From: Frateuria_A yonginensis
GTDB taxonomy: Bacteria > Pseudomonadota > Gammaproteobacteria > Xanthomonadales > Rhodanobacteraceae
Direction of reading: 5' to 3'
Assembly: GCF_037137055.1 (NCBI RefSeq)
Contig: NZ_JBBBNY010000013.1
Span: 33,026 to 97,025 of the forward strand
DNA length: 64,000 nt
Shown in pieces: positions 1 to 8,139 of this stretch (position 1 is its first letter; every line of letters begins with the position of its first letter). The position numbers were made by a program, and so were the translations under genes. Below the pieces are notes generated by a model. It had not been told where the DNA came from. It did not search any database and was given only the letters and a program-made list of their open reading frames with translations.

Positions 1-678
1 CAGCGGCCGACCGGCCACCAGCAGCACGGCGAGCGCGAGGCAAAGCAGCAACGGCCCACGGCTGGGCGCTTGCCAGGCATCCTGCCAGGCGTTCGCGAGG
101 CGGGTTTCCAGGCGCCCGAGGCGTGCCAGGTCGTTGGGCAGCGAGCGCGCCGGTTCCTTCCAGAAGGCGCTGCCCAGCGGCGAGGCCGTGCGCGAGGTGA
201 GCTGCGCCTGGAACAGATCGCGGCGCACGTCCGCCACCTGCGCGGCCAATTGCAGGCCCTCCTCGCCCAGCAGGTGCGCCTGCTTGATCTGCGCGTCGAG
301 GCCGGCCTTGGCCTTGTCCAGCTGGCGCCGCTGCGCCGCCACCTCGGGCGCTTCCGGCGGTGCGCCCTTGGCCGGAGCGGGACCGAGCACGGCCAGGCGC
401 GCATCCAGGCTGGCCATCTGCGGCGCCAGCGCCGTGGCGAGCTGCTCGGCCTGGTCCTGCACCGCCAGGGCGGTGTCGCGCAGGCCTGCCAGCGTGCGAT
501 CGTCGGGCTTGCCCTTGAGCGCGCCCTTGATCTGGTCGAGCTGGCTGCGCAGGTGGTCGAGCGTCTGATCGGGCGAGGCGGCGGGGAGAGCGGGGGTGCC
601 CCGCGCCGCATCCTGTGCGTGGAGCAGGGGCGTGGCGGCGAGCAGCAGGCAGAGGAAGAGGAAGCGCAGGATCGGCAT
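1..678 (-). CDS. MscS-family mechanosensitive channel, DUF3772 type (N-terminal part, cut by window edge)
   Basis: The 226 visible residues are the N-terminus of a protein that runs off the left edge. They show a signal peptide (residues 1-21, ending LLHA before QD), then a periplasmic helical region with predicted coiled-coil character (about 30-190: repeated DQxxxQL and leucine/alanine heptads), then the start of a hydrophobic segment (about 205-225). This matches the DUF3772 periplasmic domain found ahead of an MscS channel in large mechanosensitive channels; the channel part itself lies outside the window. The ATG at 678 is chosen because it places the signal peptide at the N-terminus. 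The family assignment rests on domain style only; the pore domain was not seen. Confidence 0.7.
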   Translation of the reverse strand, partial: MPILRFLFLCLLLAATPLLHAQDAARGTPALPAASPDQTLDHLRSQLDQIKGALKGKPDDRTLAGLRDTALAVQDQAEQLATALAPQMASLDARLAVLGPAPAKGAPPEAPEVAAQRRQLDKAKAGLDAQIKQAHLLGEEGLQLAAQVADVRRDLFQAQLTSRTASPLGSAFWKEPARSLPNDLARLGRLETRLANAWQDAWQAPSRGPLLLCLALAVLLVAGRPL

Positions 679-1194
679 CCGGTCATGATCCCGGCGCTCC
701 CCGCGGACGGTCAACGCGGGCCGGCGGGCCCTGGGCCATCCCAGTCAGGCTGCATGCATGAAACCGCCCGTGCGGCCAGGAGTGGAGGCCGCAAGGGTCG
801 CTCGCGCGAAGCGCCGTCCGTTCGCTGCGGACGTCGCGCTACCGTACGAATGCGCCTCGAACGAAGCGTTGCCCATCGTTTCACGGCCCCCTGCGCAGGA
901 TGGCCTGCCGTATCCCGGAGGCTCCCTCCCATGTCCGGAAAGGCAGACATCCCGAGCGCCGGCGGCCTGGTGCAGGCGCGCCGTCGACGTCCCGCCACCA
1001 CGTTGCGCGCCCCCTGCCGCGCTCCGGGCGCGACGCCCGCGGGCAAACGACGCGGTGGGGAAGCCGCTCCCCGCAAAGGCAAGCGGGCCAAGCGCCATGC
1101 CGGCCTCGGCGGACGTGTGGCTGCCGCCACCCGCATGGCCCGGCTGCGCGCCGGGCGGGCAGCCGAAGAGCGCTACGGCGAGCGTCGCTGACGG
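679..1194. other. Intergenic region, 516 bp, no convincing gene
   Basis: This gap separates the mechanosensitive channel gene from the araC-like gene. It contains a small hairpin (CGTCCG near 810 with CGGACG near 825). One possible small basic ORF on the plus strand (931-1191, 86 residues, about one quarter Arg plus Lys) has GGAGG upstream of its ATG, but its third-position GC is lower than in neighbouring genes and it resembles no family I know. I see no transposase remnant, tRNA or terminator here. Confidence 0.5.
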
Positions 1195-1974
1195 TCAGTC
1201 ACGGGGCGCGAGGTAGCGGCTCGGCGCACTGCCGAGCACGCGCCGGAAACTCGCGGTGAAGGCGCTGCTGCTGGCGTAGCCGAGGTCGGCGGCCACCCGC
1301 GTGACCGGCTCGCCGCGGCCCAGCCGGGTGAGGGCGGTGAGCAGGCAGGCCTGCTGCCGCCACAGCGCGAAGCTCATGCCGGTCTGCTGGCGGAACAGGC
1401 GGGTGAAGCTGCGCCGGCTCATGCCGGCCTTGTGCGCCATGGTGTCCAGGTCGATGTCCAGCGCCGGCGCCTCGATCAGCCGGCGGCACAGCCGCGCCAG
1501 CCGCGGATCGCGCGGCAGCGGGGTGTTGAGCGGCAGGGCGGGCGCGGTGGCGATCTCGTCCAGCAGCAGCGCCATCACCCGGCCATCGCGGCCGTCCAGG
1601 GCGTATTCCGCCGGCAGATCCACCGCCTCCATCAGCAGCGCGTGCAGCAGGGTGGAGACCGCGATCACGCGGCAGTGCCCGGGAAGGCCTGCGGCGGTGG
1701 CGGCCTCCGGCCGCACGTAGGCGCTGCGGGTGGAGACGGCGCCGCTCATGTGCACCTCGTGCGCCACGCCGGGGGGAATCCACAGCGCACGTCGCGGCGG
1801 CACCACCCAGCTGCCCGCGCCGGTGACGACCGTGACCACGCCGGTGGCCGCGTACAGCAGCTGGCCGCGCTTGTGCGCATGGCTGGGCAGCACGTAGTGC
1901 GGCGGGTAGTCGTTGCCGGTGGCGACGACGTCGCGCGGGGTGTCTTCGTAATGGGTGACGCGGGTGTTGCGCAT
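1195..1974 (-). CDS. AraC-family transcriptional regulator
   Basis: A 259-residue protein with an N-terminal cupin-like ligand domain (about 20-110, with PSHAHKRGQ and WIPPGVAHEVH typical of the metal/ligand-binding fold) and a C-terminal double helix-turn-helix of the AraC/XylS type (about 155-255; MSRRSFTRLFRQQTGMSF and the conserved second-helix signature DLGYASSSAFTASFRR). It is transcribed divergently from the fsr-like efflux gene with only 120 bp between starts, the usual arrangement for a local regulator, so it probably controls that pump. The inducer cannot be read from sequence. Confidence 0.9.
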   Translation of the reverse strand: MRNTRVTHYEDTPRDVVATGNDYPPHYVLPSHAHKRGQLLYAATGVVTVVTGAGSWVVPPRRALWIPPGVAHEVHMSGAVSTRSAYVRPEAATAAGLPGHCRVIAVSTLLHALLMEAVDLPAEYALDGRDGRVMALLLDEIATAPALPLNTPLPRDPRLARLCRRLIEAPALDIDLDTMAHKAGMSRRSFTRLFRQQTGMSFALWRQQACLLTALTRLGRGEPVTRVAADLGYASSSAFTASFRRVLGSAPSRYLAPRD

Positions 1975-2094
1975 GGCGGGCCTCCGTTCTGGCCCGAATT
2001 CGACGGAAGATGACCCGATGGTGCACGCGGGCCGCCGCCGGGCACTCTAGAGTGGCGCCCCGCGGCCGGCAAGGCCGCGCGTCCCCGAGCCCCC

Positions 2095-3318
2095 ATGGAT
2101 ACCCGTGTTCCTCCGGCCGTTGCCGTAGCCGCCGCCTCCGGGCAGGCGCCGCGCACCGCGTTTGCCGTACTCGGCGCGATCAGCTTCTCGCATCTGCTCA
2201 ACGACATGATCCAGTCGCTGATCGTGGCGATCTATCCGATCCTCAAGAGCGGCTTCGCGCTGAGCTTCGGCCAGGTCGGCCTGATCACGCTGACCTACCA
2301 GCTCACCGCCTCGCTGCTGCAGCCGCTGGTCGGCGTGGCGACGGACAAGCGGCCGATGCCGTACTCGCTGCCGGTGGGCATGGGTTTCAGCCTGTGCGGC
2401 CTGCTGCTGCTCGCCACCGCGCCGAACTTTCCGGTGCTGCTGCTGGCGGCGGCGCTGGTCGGCACCGGCTCGTCGGTGTTCCATCCGGAATCCTCGCGCG
2501 TGGCGCGGATGGCCTCCGGCGGGCGGCACGGCCTGGCGCAGTCGCTGTTCCAGGTGGGCGGCAACACCGGTGCCTCGCTGGGGCCGCTGCTGGCGGCCTG
2601 GATCATCGTGCCGCACGGGCGCGGCAGCGTGGCCTGGTTCTCGCTCGCGGCGCTGCTGGCGATCGTGGTGCTGCTGCAGGTCGGCCGCTGGTACCGCGAC
2701 CACCACGCCGTCCGCGGCGCCGCGCGGCGGCGCCATGCGGCGGTGACCCTCTCGCGCGGGCGCATCGTCGGCTCGCTGCTGGTGCTGGGGCTGCTGATCT
2801 TCTCCAAGTACTTCTACCTGGCGAGCCTGTCCAGCTACTACACCTTCTACCTGATCCACCACTTCGGCGTGTCGGTGCAGAGCGCACAGACGCACCTGTT
2901 CGTGTTCCTGTTCGCGGTGGCGGCCGGTTCGCTGATCGGCGGGCCGGTGGGCGACCGCATCGGGCGCAAGTCGGTCATCTGGATCTCGATCCTCGGGGTG
3001 GCGCCGTTCTCGCTGCTGCTGCCGCACGCGAACCTGGCCTGGACCGGCGTGCTGAGCGTGGCGATCGGCCTGATCCTCTCCTCGGCCTTCTCCGCCATCC
3101 TGGTCTACGCGCAGGAGCTGCTGCCCGGGCGCGTGGGCATGGTCTCGGGGCTGTTCTTCGGCTTCGCCTTCGGCATGGGCGGCATCGGCGCCGCGGTGCT
3201 GGGGCAGATCGCCGACGCGCACGGCATCGAGTACGTCTACCGGCTGTGCGCGTTCCTGCCGCTGATGGGGCTGACCACCGTGTTCCTGCCGGAGCTGGAC
3301 CGGCCGCGCCGGACCTGA
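2095..3318 (+). CDS. fsr: MFS efflux transporter, fosmidomycin resistance (Fsr) type
   Basis: A 407-residue inner-membrane protein with about 12 hydrophobic segments. The opening residues (AISFSHLLNDMIQSLIVAIYP) and the segment VGTGSSVFHPESSRVARM, with AQSLFQVGGNTGASLGPL, are characteristic of the Fsr branch of the major facilitator superfamily; these proteins export fosmidomycin and other small molecules using the proton gradient. The cytoplasmic loop motif GDRIGRKSVIW is present near residue 285. It sits back to back with the AraC regulator. The natural substrate in this organism is unknown. Confidence 0.88.
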   Translation: MDTRVPPAVAVAAASGQAPRTAFAVLGAISFSHLLNDMIQSLIVAIYPILKSGFALSFGQVGLITLTYQLTASLLQPLVGVATDKRPMPYSLPVGMGFSLCGLLLLATAPNFPVLLLAAALVGTGSSVFHPESSRVARMASGGRHGLAQSLFQVGGNTGASLGPLLAAWIIVPHGRGSVAWFSLAALLAIVVLLQVGRWYRDHHAVRGAARRRHAAVTLSRGRIVGSLLVLGLLIFSKYFYLASLSSYYTFYLIHHFGVSVQSAQTHLFVFLFAVAAGSLIGGPVGDRIGRKSVIWISILGVAPFSLLLPHANLAWTGVLSVAIGLILSSAFSAILVYAQELLPGRVGMVSGLFFGFAFGMGGIGAAVLGQIADAHGIEYVYRLCAFLPLMGLTTVFLPELDRPRRT

Positions 3319-3390
3319 GCGCGCGGTCGAGCCGGGCGCGGTAGCATGGTGCGCCCGCGCGCCCCGCGCGGAATCCAAGGGAGAGGATCC

Positions 3391-4146
3391 ATGCGCTCGA
3401 GCAACCCGGTACTGCGCGAAAGCACCTTCCAGGGCCTGTTCGCCGAAGGCGATCGCATGACGCTGAACGGTACGCTGGGCAAGACCGGCCTGCTGCTCCT
3501 GCTGGCGGTGGTCACCGGCGGCTGGACCTGGCACCGCTTCGACATGCTGGCCGCCGCCGGCGACGTGGCCGGCGCCTTCGCCGCCACGGCACCGTTCATG
3601 TGGGGCGGCCTGCTCGCCGGCCTGGTGCTCGCTCTGGCCAGCGCCTTGTTGCGCCAATGGTCGGGCATCACCGCACCGCTGTACGCGATCGCCGAAGGCT
3701 TCGCGCTGGGCGGCGTCTCGGCCGTGATGGAGCTGCGCTACCACGGCATCGTGCTGCAGGCGGTGATGCTGACCGCCGGGGTGCTGGCGGTGATGCTCGT
3801 GCTCTACCGCACGCGCGCCATCGAGGTTACCAACCGTTTCCGGATCGGCGTCGTCGCCGCCACCGGTGCCGTCGCGCTGCTGTACCTGGTGGACCTCGGC
3901 CTGCGCGCGTTCACCGGCATCCAGATCCCCTTCATCCACGAGTCCGGCGCGCTGGGCATCGGCTTCAGCCTGCTGATGGTGGGGCTGGCGGCGCTCAACC
4001 TGACCCTGGATTTCGACCTGATCGAGCGCGGTAGCCGGGCCGGCGCACCGAAGTACATGGAGTGGTATGGGGCGTTCGCGCTGATGGTGACGCTGGTGTG
4101 GCTGTACATGGAAATCCTGCGGCTGCTGTCGAAGGCGCGCCGTTAG
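3391..4146 (+). CDS. Bax inhibitor-1/YccA family membrane protein
   Basis: A 251-residue protein with seven hydrophobic segments after a short polar N-terminus that opens MRSSNPVLRESTF, typical of the actinobacterial/proteobacterial Bax inhibitor-1-like branch. The C-terminal part (FDLIERGSRAGAPKYMEWYGAFALM) carries the conserved D and EWY-type residues of the family, which forms pH-sensitive calcium-leak channels in characterised members. The ATG at 3391 is preceded by GGGAGAGGA, a good ribosome binding site, so the longer in-frame extension is rejected. It converges on murB and has no operon partner. Confidence 0.85.
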   Translation: MRSSNPVLRESTFQGLFAEGDRMTLNGTLGKTGLLLLLAVVTGGWTWHRFDMLAAAGDVAGAFAATAPFMWGGLLAGLVLALASALLRQWSGITAPLYAIAEGFALGGVSAVMELRYHGIVLQAVMLTAGVLAVMLVLYRTRAIEVTNRFRIGVVAATGAVALLYLVDLGLRAFTGIQIPFIHESGALGIGFSLLMVGLAALNLTLDFDLIERGSRAGAPKYMEWYGAFALMVTLVWLYMEILRLLSKARR

Positions 4147-4166
4147 CGCGCCGGGGCCGGCACGGG

Positions 4167-5207
4167 TCAGACCACCACCGGCTCCGGTTCCAGGCGCACG
4201 CCGAACCGGGCCTCCACGCCGGCGATCACCTGCTGCGCCAGCGCCCACAGCTCGGCGCCGCTGGCGTGGCCGTGGTTGACCAGCACCAGGGCGTGACGGT
4301 TGGAGATGCCGGCATCGCCCTCGCGCCGGCCCTTGAAGCCGGCGGCCTCGATCAGCCAGGCGGCCGAGAGCTTCCAGCGGCCGTCGCTGCCGGGCCAGGC
4401 GACGAGTCCGGGATGCTCGCGCCTGAGCGACTCGCCCGTGGCCGCCTCGACGATCGGGTTCTTGAAGAAGCTGCCGGCGTTGCCGATCACCGCCGGGTCG
4501 GGCAGCTTGCGCGTGCGCAGGTGCACCACCGCCTCGGCGACGTGGAAGGGCGCGGGCCTGTCCACGCCCATGCGCGCCAGCTCCTCGCGGATGCCGGCGT
4601 AGTCCAGGCGCAGCGCGTGGGTGCGGGGCAGGGCGAAGCGCACCGCGGTGACGATGTAGCGGTCCGGCTCGCGCTTGAAGAGGGAATGGCGGTAGGCGAA
4701 GGCGCAGGCGGCGTTGTCCAGCGAGACCACGCGGTGCCCGGCGAGGTCCCAGGCTTCCACGCTCTCGATGAACTCGGCCACTTCGGTTCCGTAGGCGCCG
4801 ATGTTCTGGATCGGCGCGGCGCCGACCGTGCCCGGGATCAGGATCAAATTCTCCAGCCCGGCGAAGCCCTGGCCCAGCGTCCAGCGCACGAAGTCGTCCC
4901 AGCGCTCGCCGGCGGCCACCGCGATGCGGGTGACGTCGCCCTCGTGCTCCACCTGCACGCCGCGGGTGGCCATGGCGATCACGGTGCCTTCCACATCGCC
5001 GGTGAGCAGCAGGTTGCTGCCTTCGCCCAGCACCAGCAACCGGCCGCGGCGCACGGCGGGAAAGTCCAGCAGCTCCGGCAGCTTGGCGGCGTCGCGCACC
5101 TCGGCCAGCAGCCGGGCGCGGGCGGCCACGCGCAGCGTGTTGCGCGCGACCAGCGGCGCGTTCTCGATCAGCGTGTAGCCGCCCATGTCGACGCGCTCAA
5201 CCGCCAT
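4167..5207 (-). CDS. murB: UDP-N-acetylenolpyruvoylglucosamine reductase MurB
   Basis: This 346-residue cytoplasmic flavoenzyme reduces UDP-GlcNAc-enolpyruvate to UDP-MurNAc in peptidoglycan precursor synthesis. The FAD-binding part shows LGEGSNLLL and LENLILIPGTVGAAPIQNIGAYG; the catalytic-serine region GSFFKNP is present near residue 257, and the C-terminal SAAWLIEAAGFKG matches type I (E. coli-like) MurB in motif order and length. Its start overlaps the end of pyrD by 11 bp, so it is the last gene of a five-gene minus-strand run. Confidence 0.97.
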   Translation of the reverse strand: MAVERVDMGGYTLIENAPLVARNTLRVAARARLLAEVRDAAKLPELLDFPAVRRGRLLVLGEGSNLLLTGDVEGTVIAMATRGVQVEHEGDVTRIAVAAGERWDDFVRWTLGQGFAGLENLILIPGTVGAAPIQNIGAYGTEVAEFIESVEAWDLAGHRVVSLDNAACAFAYRHSLFKREPDRYIVTAVRFALPRTHALRLDYAGIREELARMGVDRPAPFHVAEAVVHLRTRKLPDPAVIGNAGSFFKNPIVEAATGESLRREHPGLVAWPGSDGRWKLSAAWLIEAAGFKGRREGDAGISNRHALVLVNHGHASGAELWALAQQVIAGVEARFGVRLEPEPVVV

Positions 5208-6234
5208 GCGCGGCTCCGCGCTGGCGGCGGATCTCGTCGACGCACTCGGTGACCAGGCGCGGGCCGCGGTAGATCAGGCCCGAATAGAGCTGCACCAGGT
5301 TCGCGCCGGCCTCGAGCTTCTCGGCGGCGTCGCTGCCGTCGAGGATCCCGCCGACGCCGACGATCGGCACGTCCGCGCCCAGCCGCGCGCGCATGCCGCG
5401 CAGCACCGCGGTCGAGCGGGCGAACAGCGGCCGGCCGGAGAGACCGCCCGCCTCCCTGGCGTGCGGATCGCCGGCCACCGCGTCGCGCCCGACGGTGGTG
5501 TTGGTGCAGATCACGCCGTCGATGCCGCAGGCGCGCAGCACCTCGGCGATGCCGTCCAGCTCGGCCTCCGACAGGTCGGGCGCGATCTTCAGCAGCATCG
5601 GCTTGCGCGCGCCCGCCTGCGAACCGAGGCGCTCCTGCGCCTCGCGCAGGGTCTCCACGAAGCGGCGCAGCGTGGCCTCTTCCTGCAGGTCGCGCAGGCC
5701 CTGGGTGTTGGGCGAGGAGATGTTGACGGTGACGTAGTGGGCGTGGCGGTACACGCGCTCCAGGCAGAACAGGTAGTCGTCCACCGCGCGCTCGTTGGGC
5801 GTGTCCTTGTTCCTGCCGATGTTGATGCCCAGCACCCCGCGGTAGCTGGAGGCCTCCACGTTGCGCACCAGCGCGTCCACGCCCTCGTTGTTGAAGCCGA
5901 GCCGGTTGATGATCGCCTCGTGCCCGGGCAGCCGGAACATGCGCGGTCTCGGGTTGCCCGGCTGCGGGCGCGGCGTGACCGTACCCACCTCGATGAAGCC
6001 GAAGCCCAGCGCGCCCAGTTCGTCCAGGTGCGCGGCGTTCTTGTCCAGGCCGGCGGCCAGGCCCACCGGGTTGGGAAAGCGGATGCCGAAGGCGGTCACC
6101 GGCAGCTCGTCGGGAGGCGTGGCGACGAAGCGCCCCAGGTTGCTGCGGTGGGCCACGCCCAACGCGTACAGGGTGAGCCGGTGGGCGGTCTCGGCGTCGA
6201 GCGCGAACAGCAGCGGACGCAACAGGTCGTACAT
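5197..6234 (-). CDS. pyrD: Dihydroorotate dehydrogenase (quinone), class 2
   Basis: A 345-residue membrane-associated flavoenzyme oxidising dihydroorotate to orotate with quinone in pyrimidine synthesis. The short N-terminal amphipathic helix (MYDLLRPLLFALDAETAH) is the class 2 membrane-docking extension. The FMN barrel shows NPVGLAAGLDKNA, VNISSPNTQGL with the class 2 catalytic serine, KIAPDLSE, TNTT and GVGGI. The start codon shares one base with the stop of the upstream methyltransferase (TGATG), and the end overlaps murB, so translation is probably coupled. Confidence 0.97.
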   Translation of the reverse strand: MYDLLRPLLFALDAETAHRLTLYALGVAHRSNLGRFVATPPDELPVTAFGIRFPNPVGLAAGLDKNAAHLDELGALGFGFIEVGTVTPRPQPGNPRPRMFRLPGHEAIINRLGFNNEGVDALVRNVEASSYRGVLGINIGRNKDTPNERAVDDYLFCLERVYRHAHYVTVNISSPNTQGLRDLQEEATLRRFVETLREAQERLGSQAGARKPMLLKIAPDLSEAELDGIAEVLRACGIDGVICTNTTVGRDAVAGDPHAREAGGLSGRPLFARSTAVLRGMRARLGADVPIVGVGGILDGSDAAEKLEAGANLVQLYSGLIYRGPRLVTECVDEIRRQRGAAHGG

Positions 6235-7001
6235 CAGGGCACCTCGCCCGCGAAGACGCGGGTGTCGTAGTCCAGGTTGACCCGGCCGTCCTCGGCCCAG
6301 GTATCGAACAGCGTCCGCAGCGCCTGCTTCATCGGCAGGTAGTCCGGATGTCCCGGGCGCGGCGCGTAGGAGGAGGACAGCAGCCGGCCGAGCAGGCCGT
6401 CGAAGTCCAGCCGCTGGCGGTGGGAAAAGTGCGCCTCGCCGCGCAGGCCCGGCCCGAACCAGGCGCGCATGGCCTCGTCGCTGGCATGGCGCTCGGCGAC
6501 CATGGCGTAGTCGGTGCCGTAGCGTTGCAGCAGGGCCTCGTAGCCGTCCAGGAATGGCTTGCCGCCGGGCTTGCGGGAATTCCAGAAGATCGCAGCCAGA
6601 CCCCCGGCGCGCAGGATGCGGCGGAATTCGCGGCGCGCGGCGTCCGGATCGAACCAGTGGAAGGCCTGGGCCACCACGACCAGGTCCACCGCCGCGTCGG
6701 GTAGGTCGGTGGCGTCGGCGCGTCCGTCGACGGCCCGGAAGCGGGGATTGTCCCCGAGCCACTCGACGGCGGCCGCACGCATGACCGCGTTCGGCTCCAC
6801 CGCGGTCACGCGGTAGCCGGCGTCCAGGAACAGCTTCGAGGAGATGCCGGTGCCTGCGCCGACGTCGGCCACGGCCCAGTCCGGCGTGATGCCGAGCTCG
6901 CGCTGCAGCCAGTCCAGCAGCGCCGGCGGGTAGTCCGGCCGGTGGCGCACGTAGTCGCCGACGCGGTCGCTGAAACGGGCGGTGGGATCGGAGGCGGCCA
7001 T
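6234..7001 (-). CDS. Class I SAM-dependent methyltransferase
   Basis: A 255-residue protein with a Rossmann-type SAM-binding fold: motif I VADVGAGTGISSK near residue 45, the acidic residue after beta-2 (VTAVEPN), and motif IV DLVVVAQAFHWFD. This resembles the Methyltransf_11/25 group of small-molecule methyltransferases (TMT1-like). The substrate cannot be read from sequence. It lies between a short-chain dehydrogenase (3 bp apart) and pyrD (1-bp overlap). Confidence 0.85.
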   Translation of the reverse strand: MAASDPTARFSDRVGDYVRHRPDYPPALLDWLQRELGITPDWAVADVGAGTGISSKLFLDAGYRVTAVEPNAVMRAAAVEWLGDNPRFRAVDGRADATDLPDAAVDLVVVAQAFHWFDPDAARREFRRILRAGGLAAIFWNSRKPGGKPFLDGYEALLQRYGTDYAMVAERHASDEAMRAWFGPGLRGEAHFSHRQRLDFDGLLGRLLSSSYAPRPGHPDYLPMKQALRTLFDTWAEDGRVNLDYDTRVFAGEVP

Positions 7002-7004
7002 CGC

Positions 7005-7766
7005 TCAGCCCAGCAGGCCCTGGCCACCGTCGACGCACAGGGTCTGGCCGGTGACCCAGCCGGCGTAGGGCGAGGCGAGGAACAGCGCGGCGTGCGCCAC
7101 GTCCTCCGGTGTGCCGTAACGGCCGAACGGGATCTTCGCGAGGGTCGCCTGGTAGAGCGACGGCTCCTCGCGCCGGCGGCGGCCCCACAGGCCGTCGGGA
7201 AACTCGATCGAACCGGGTGCGATCGCGTTGACGCGGATGCGTTGCTCGGCCAGCGCCAGCGCCTGCGAGGTGGTGTACTGGCTCAGGGCCGCCTTCACCG
7301 CCGCGTAGGGTGCGCCGTGGCGGCGCGGGTGGAAGGCGGCGATCGAGCTGGTGTGCAGGATGCTCGCGTGCGGCGAGGCGGCGAGGTGGGGCTGCGCCGC
7401 GCGCGAGGCGCGCACGGCGGCCATCAGGTCCACCTCGAAGCCGGCCTGCCAGCCGGCATCGTCGTCGCTGAAGCCGTAGCCGCTGGCGTTGTTCACCAGC
7501 ACGTCGATGCCGTCGAGCGCGTGCGCCGCTTCGTCGACGTAGCGGGCGATCGCGTCCGCGTCGGCGAGGTCGCAGACCGCCGCGTGCGCGGCCGGACCGC
7601 AGGCGAGCAGCTCCTTGCGGGCCGCCTCCAGCGCCTCCGCGCCGCGCGCGCAGATCGACACCGCCGCGCCGGTCTCGGCGAAGGCCCGGGCGATGGCGCG
7701 CCCGATACCCTTGCTGCCGCCGGCGACGACCACCCGATAGCCGCTGAAGTCGAAGGCGCCGAGCAT
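7005..7766 (-). CDS. SDR-family oxidoreductase
   Basis: A 253-residue NAD(P)-dependent classical short-chain dehydrogenase. Visible are the cofactor motif GGSKGIGRA near residue 16, NNAS near 92, the catalytic serine in HTSSIAAFH and the YxxxK pair in YAAVK, followed by the PGSIEFPDGLW loop and the conserved C-terminal VTGQTLCVDGGQGL. Substrate unknown. It is packed tightly with a small DUF4190 membrane protein upstream (1 bp gap) and the methyltransferase downstream. Confidence 0.92.
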   Translation of the reverse strand: MLGAFDFSGYRVVVAGGSKGIGRAIARAFAETGAAVSICARGAEALEAARKELLACGPAAHAAVCDLADADAIARYVDEAAHALDGIDVLVNNASGYGFSDDDAGWQAGFEVDLMAAVRASRAAQPHLAASPHASILHTSSIAAFHPRRHGAPYAAVKAALSQYTTSQALALAEQRIRVNAIAPGSIEFPDGLWGRRRREEPSLYQATLAKIPFGRYGTPEDVAHAALFLASPYAGWVTGQTLCVDGGQGLLG

Positions 7767-7767
7767 G

Positions 7768-8070
7768 TCAGTGGAACAGCGAGGCGCCGAAGCCGATCGA
7801 CAGGCCCAGCACGAGCGCGGCGATGACCAGCAGCAACAGGGCCACGCCGAAGGCGAGCTGGACGTAGCCCAGCACCAGGCCGGCGACCGCGAGGCCGTCG
7901 CCTTCCAGCCGGCCCTGCGCGCGGCGGATCTCGCTGCGCGCCAGGTGGCCGCAGGCCACGGCCACGATGGCGCCCAGCACCGGCAGCATGCACCAGGCGG
8001 CGATGCCCGAGACCAGGCTGGCCACGGCCATGGCGCTGGTGGTGGGGCGGACGGGAGGCGGTGCGTTCAT
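7768..8070 (-). CDS. DUF4190 domain-containing small membrane protein
   Basis: A 100-residue protein with a proline-rich start and two hydrophobic hairpins (about 13-40 and 58-95). The pattern ASLVSGIAAWCMLPVLGAIVAVACGHLARSEI followed by GLAVAGLVLGYVQL is the DUF4190 signature; function of this family is unknown. It is the first gene of the run leading to murB. Confidence 0.8.
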   Translation of the reverse strand: MNAPPPVRPTTSAMAVASLVSGIAAWCMLPVLGAIVAVACGHLARSEIRRAQGRLEGDGLAVAGLVLGYVQLAFGVALLLLVIAALVLGLSIGFGASLFH

Positions 8071-8139
8071 GGCGTCGTCCTTCTTCGAGTCCCCGCCCCC
8101 GGCATGGCGGGGGCGAGGGAGCGGGTTGTCGCGCCCTTT

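Noticed and set aside
931..1191. A possible 86-residue very basic protein on the plus strand
   Set aside because: GGAGG lies upstream, but GC3 is below that of neighbouring genes, composition is extreme and no family is recognised; kept only as a note in the intergenic entry.
2047..4248. A 733-codon open frame antisense to the fsr and yccA genes
   Set aside because: The encoded protein is low-complexity (H/Q/R/G/A-rich) and no family motif appears. It is the GC-rich mirror of two well-supported plus-strand genes.
8087..8122. A GC-rich hairpin (GCCCCCGG...GGCGGGGGC) between the ALDH7 and DUF4190 genes, considered as a terminator
   Set aside because: There is no T-run on the minus strand after the stem, so termination cannot be claimed; it may be another CTC-type intergenic repeat.
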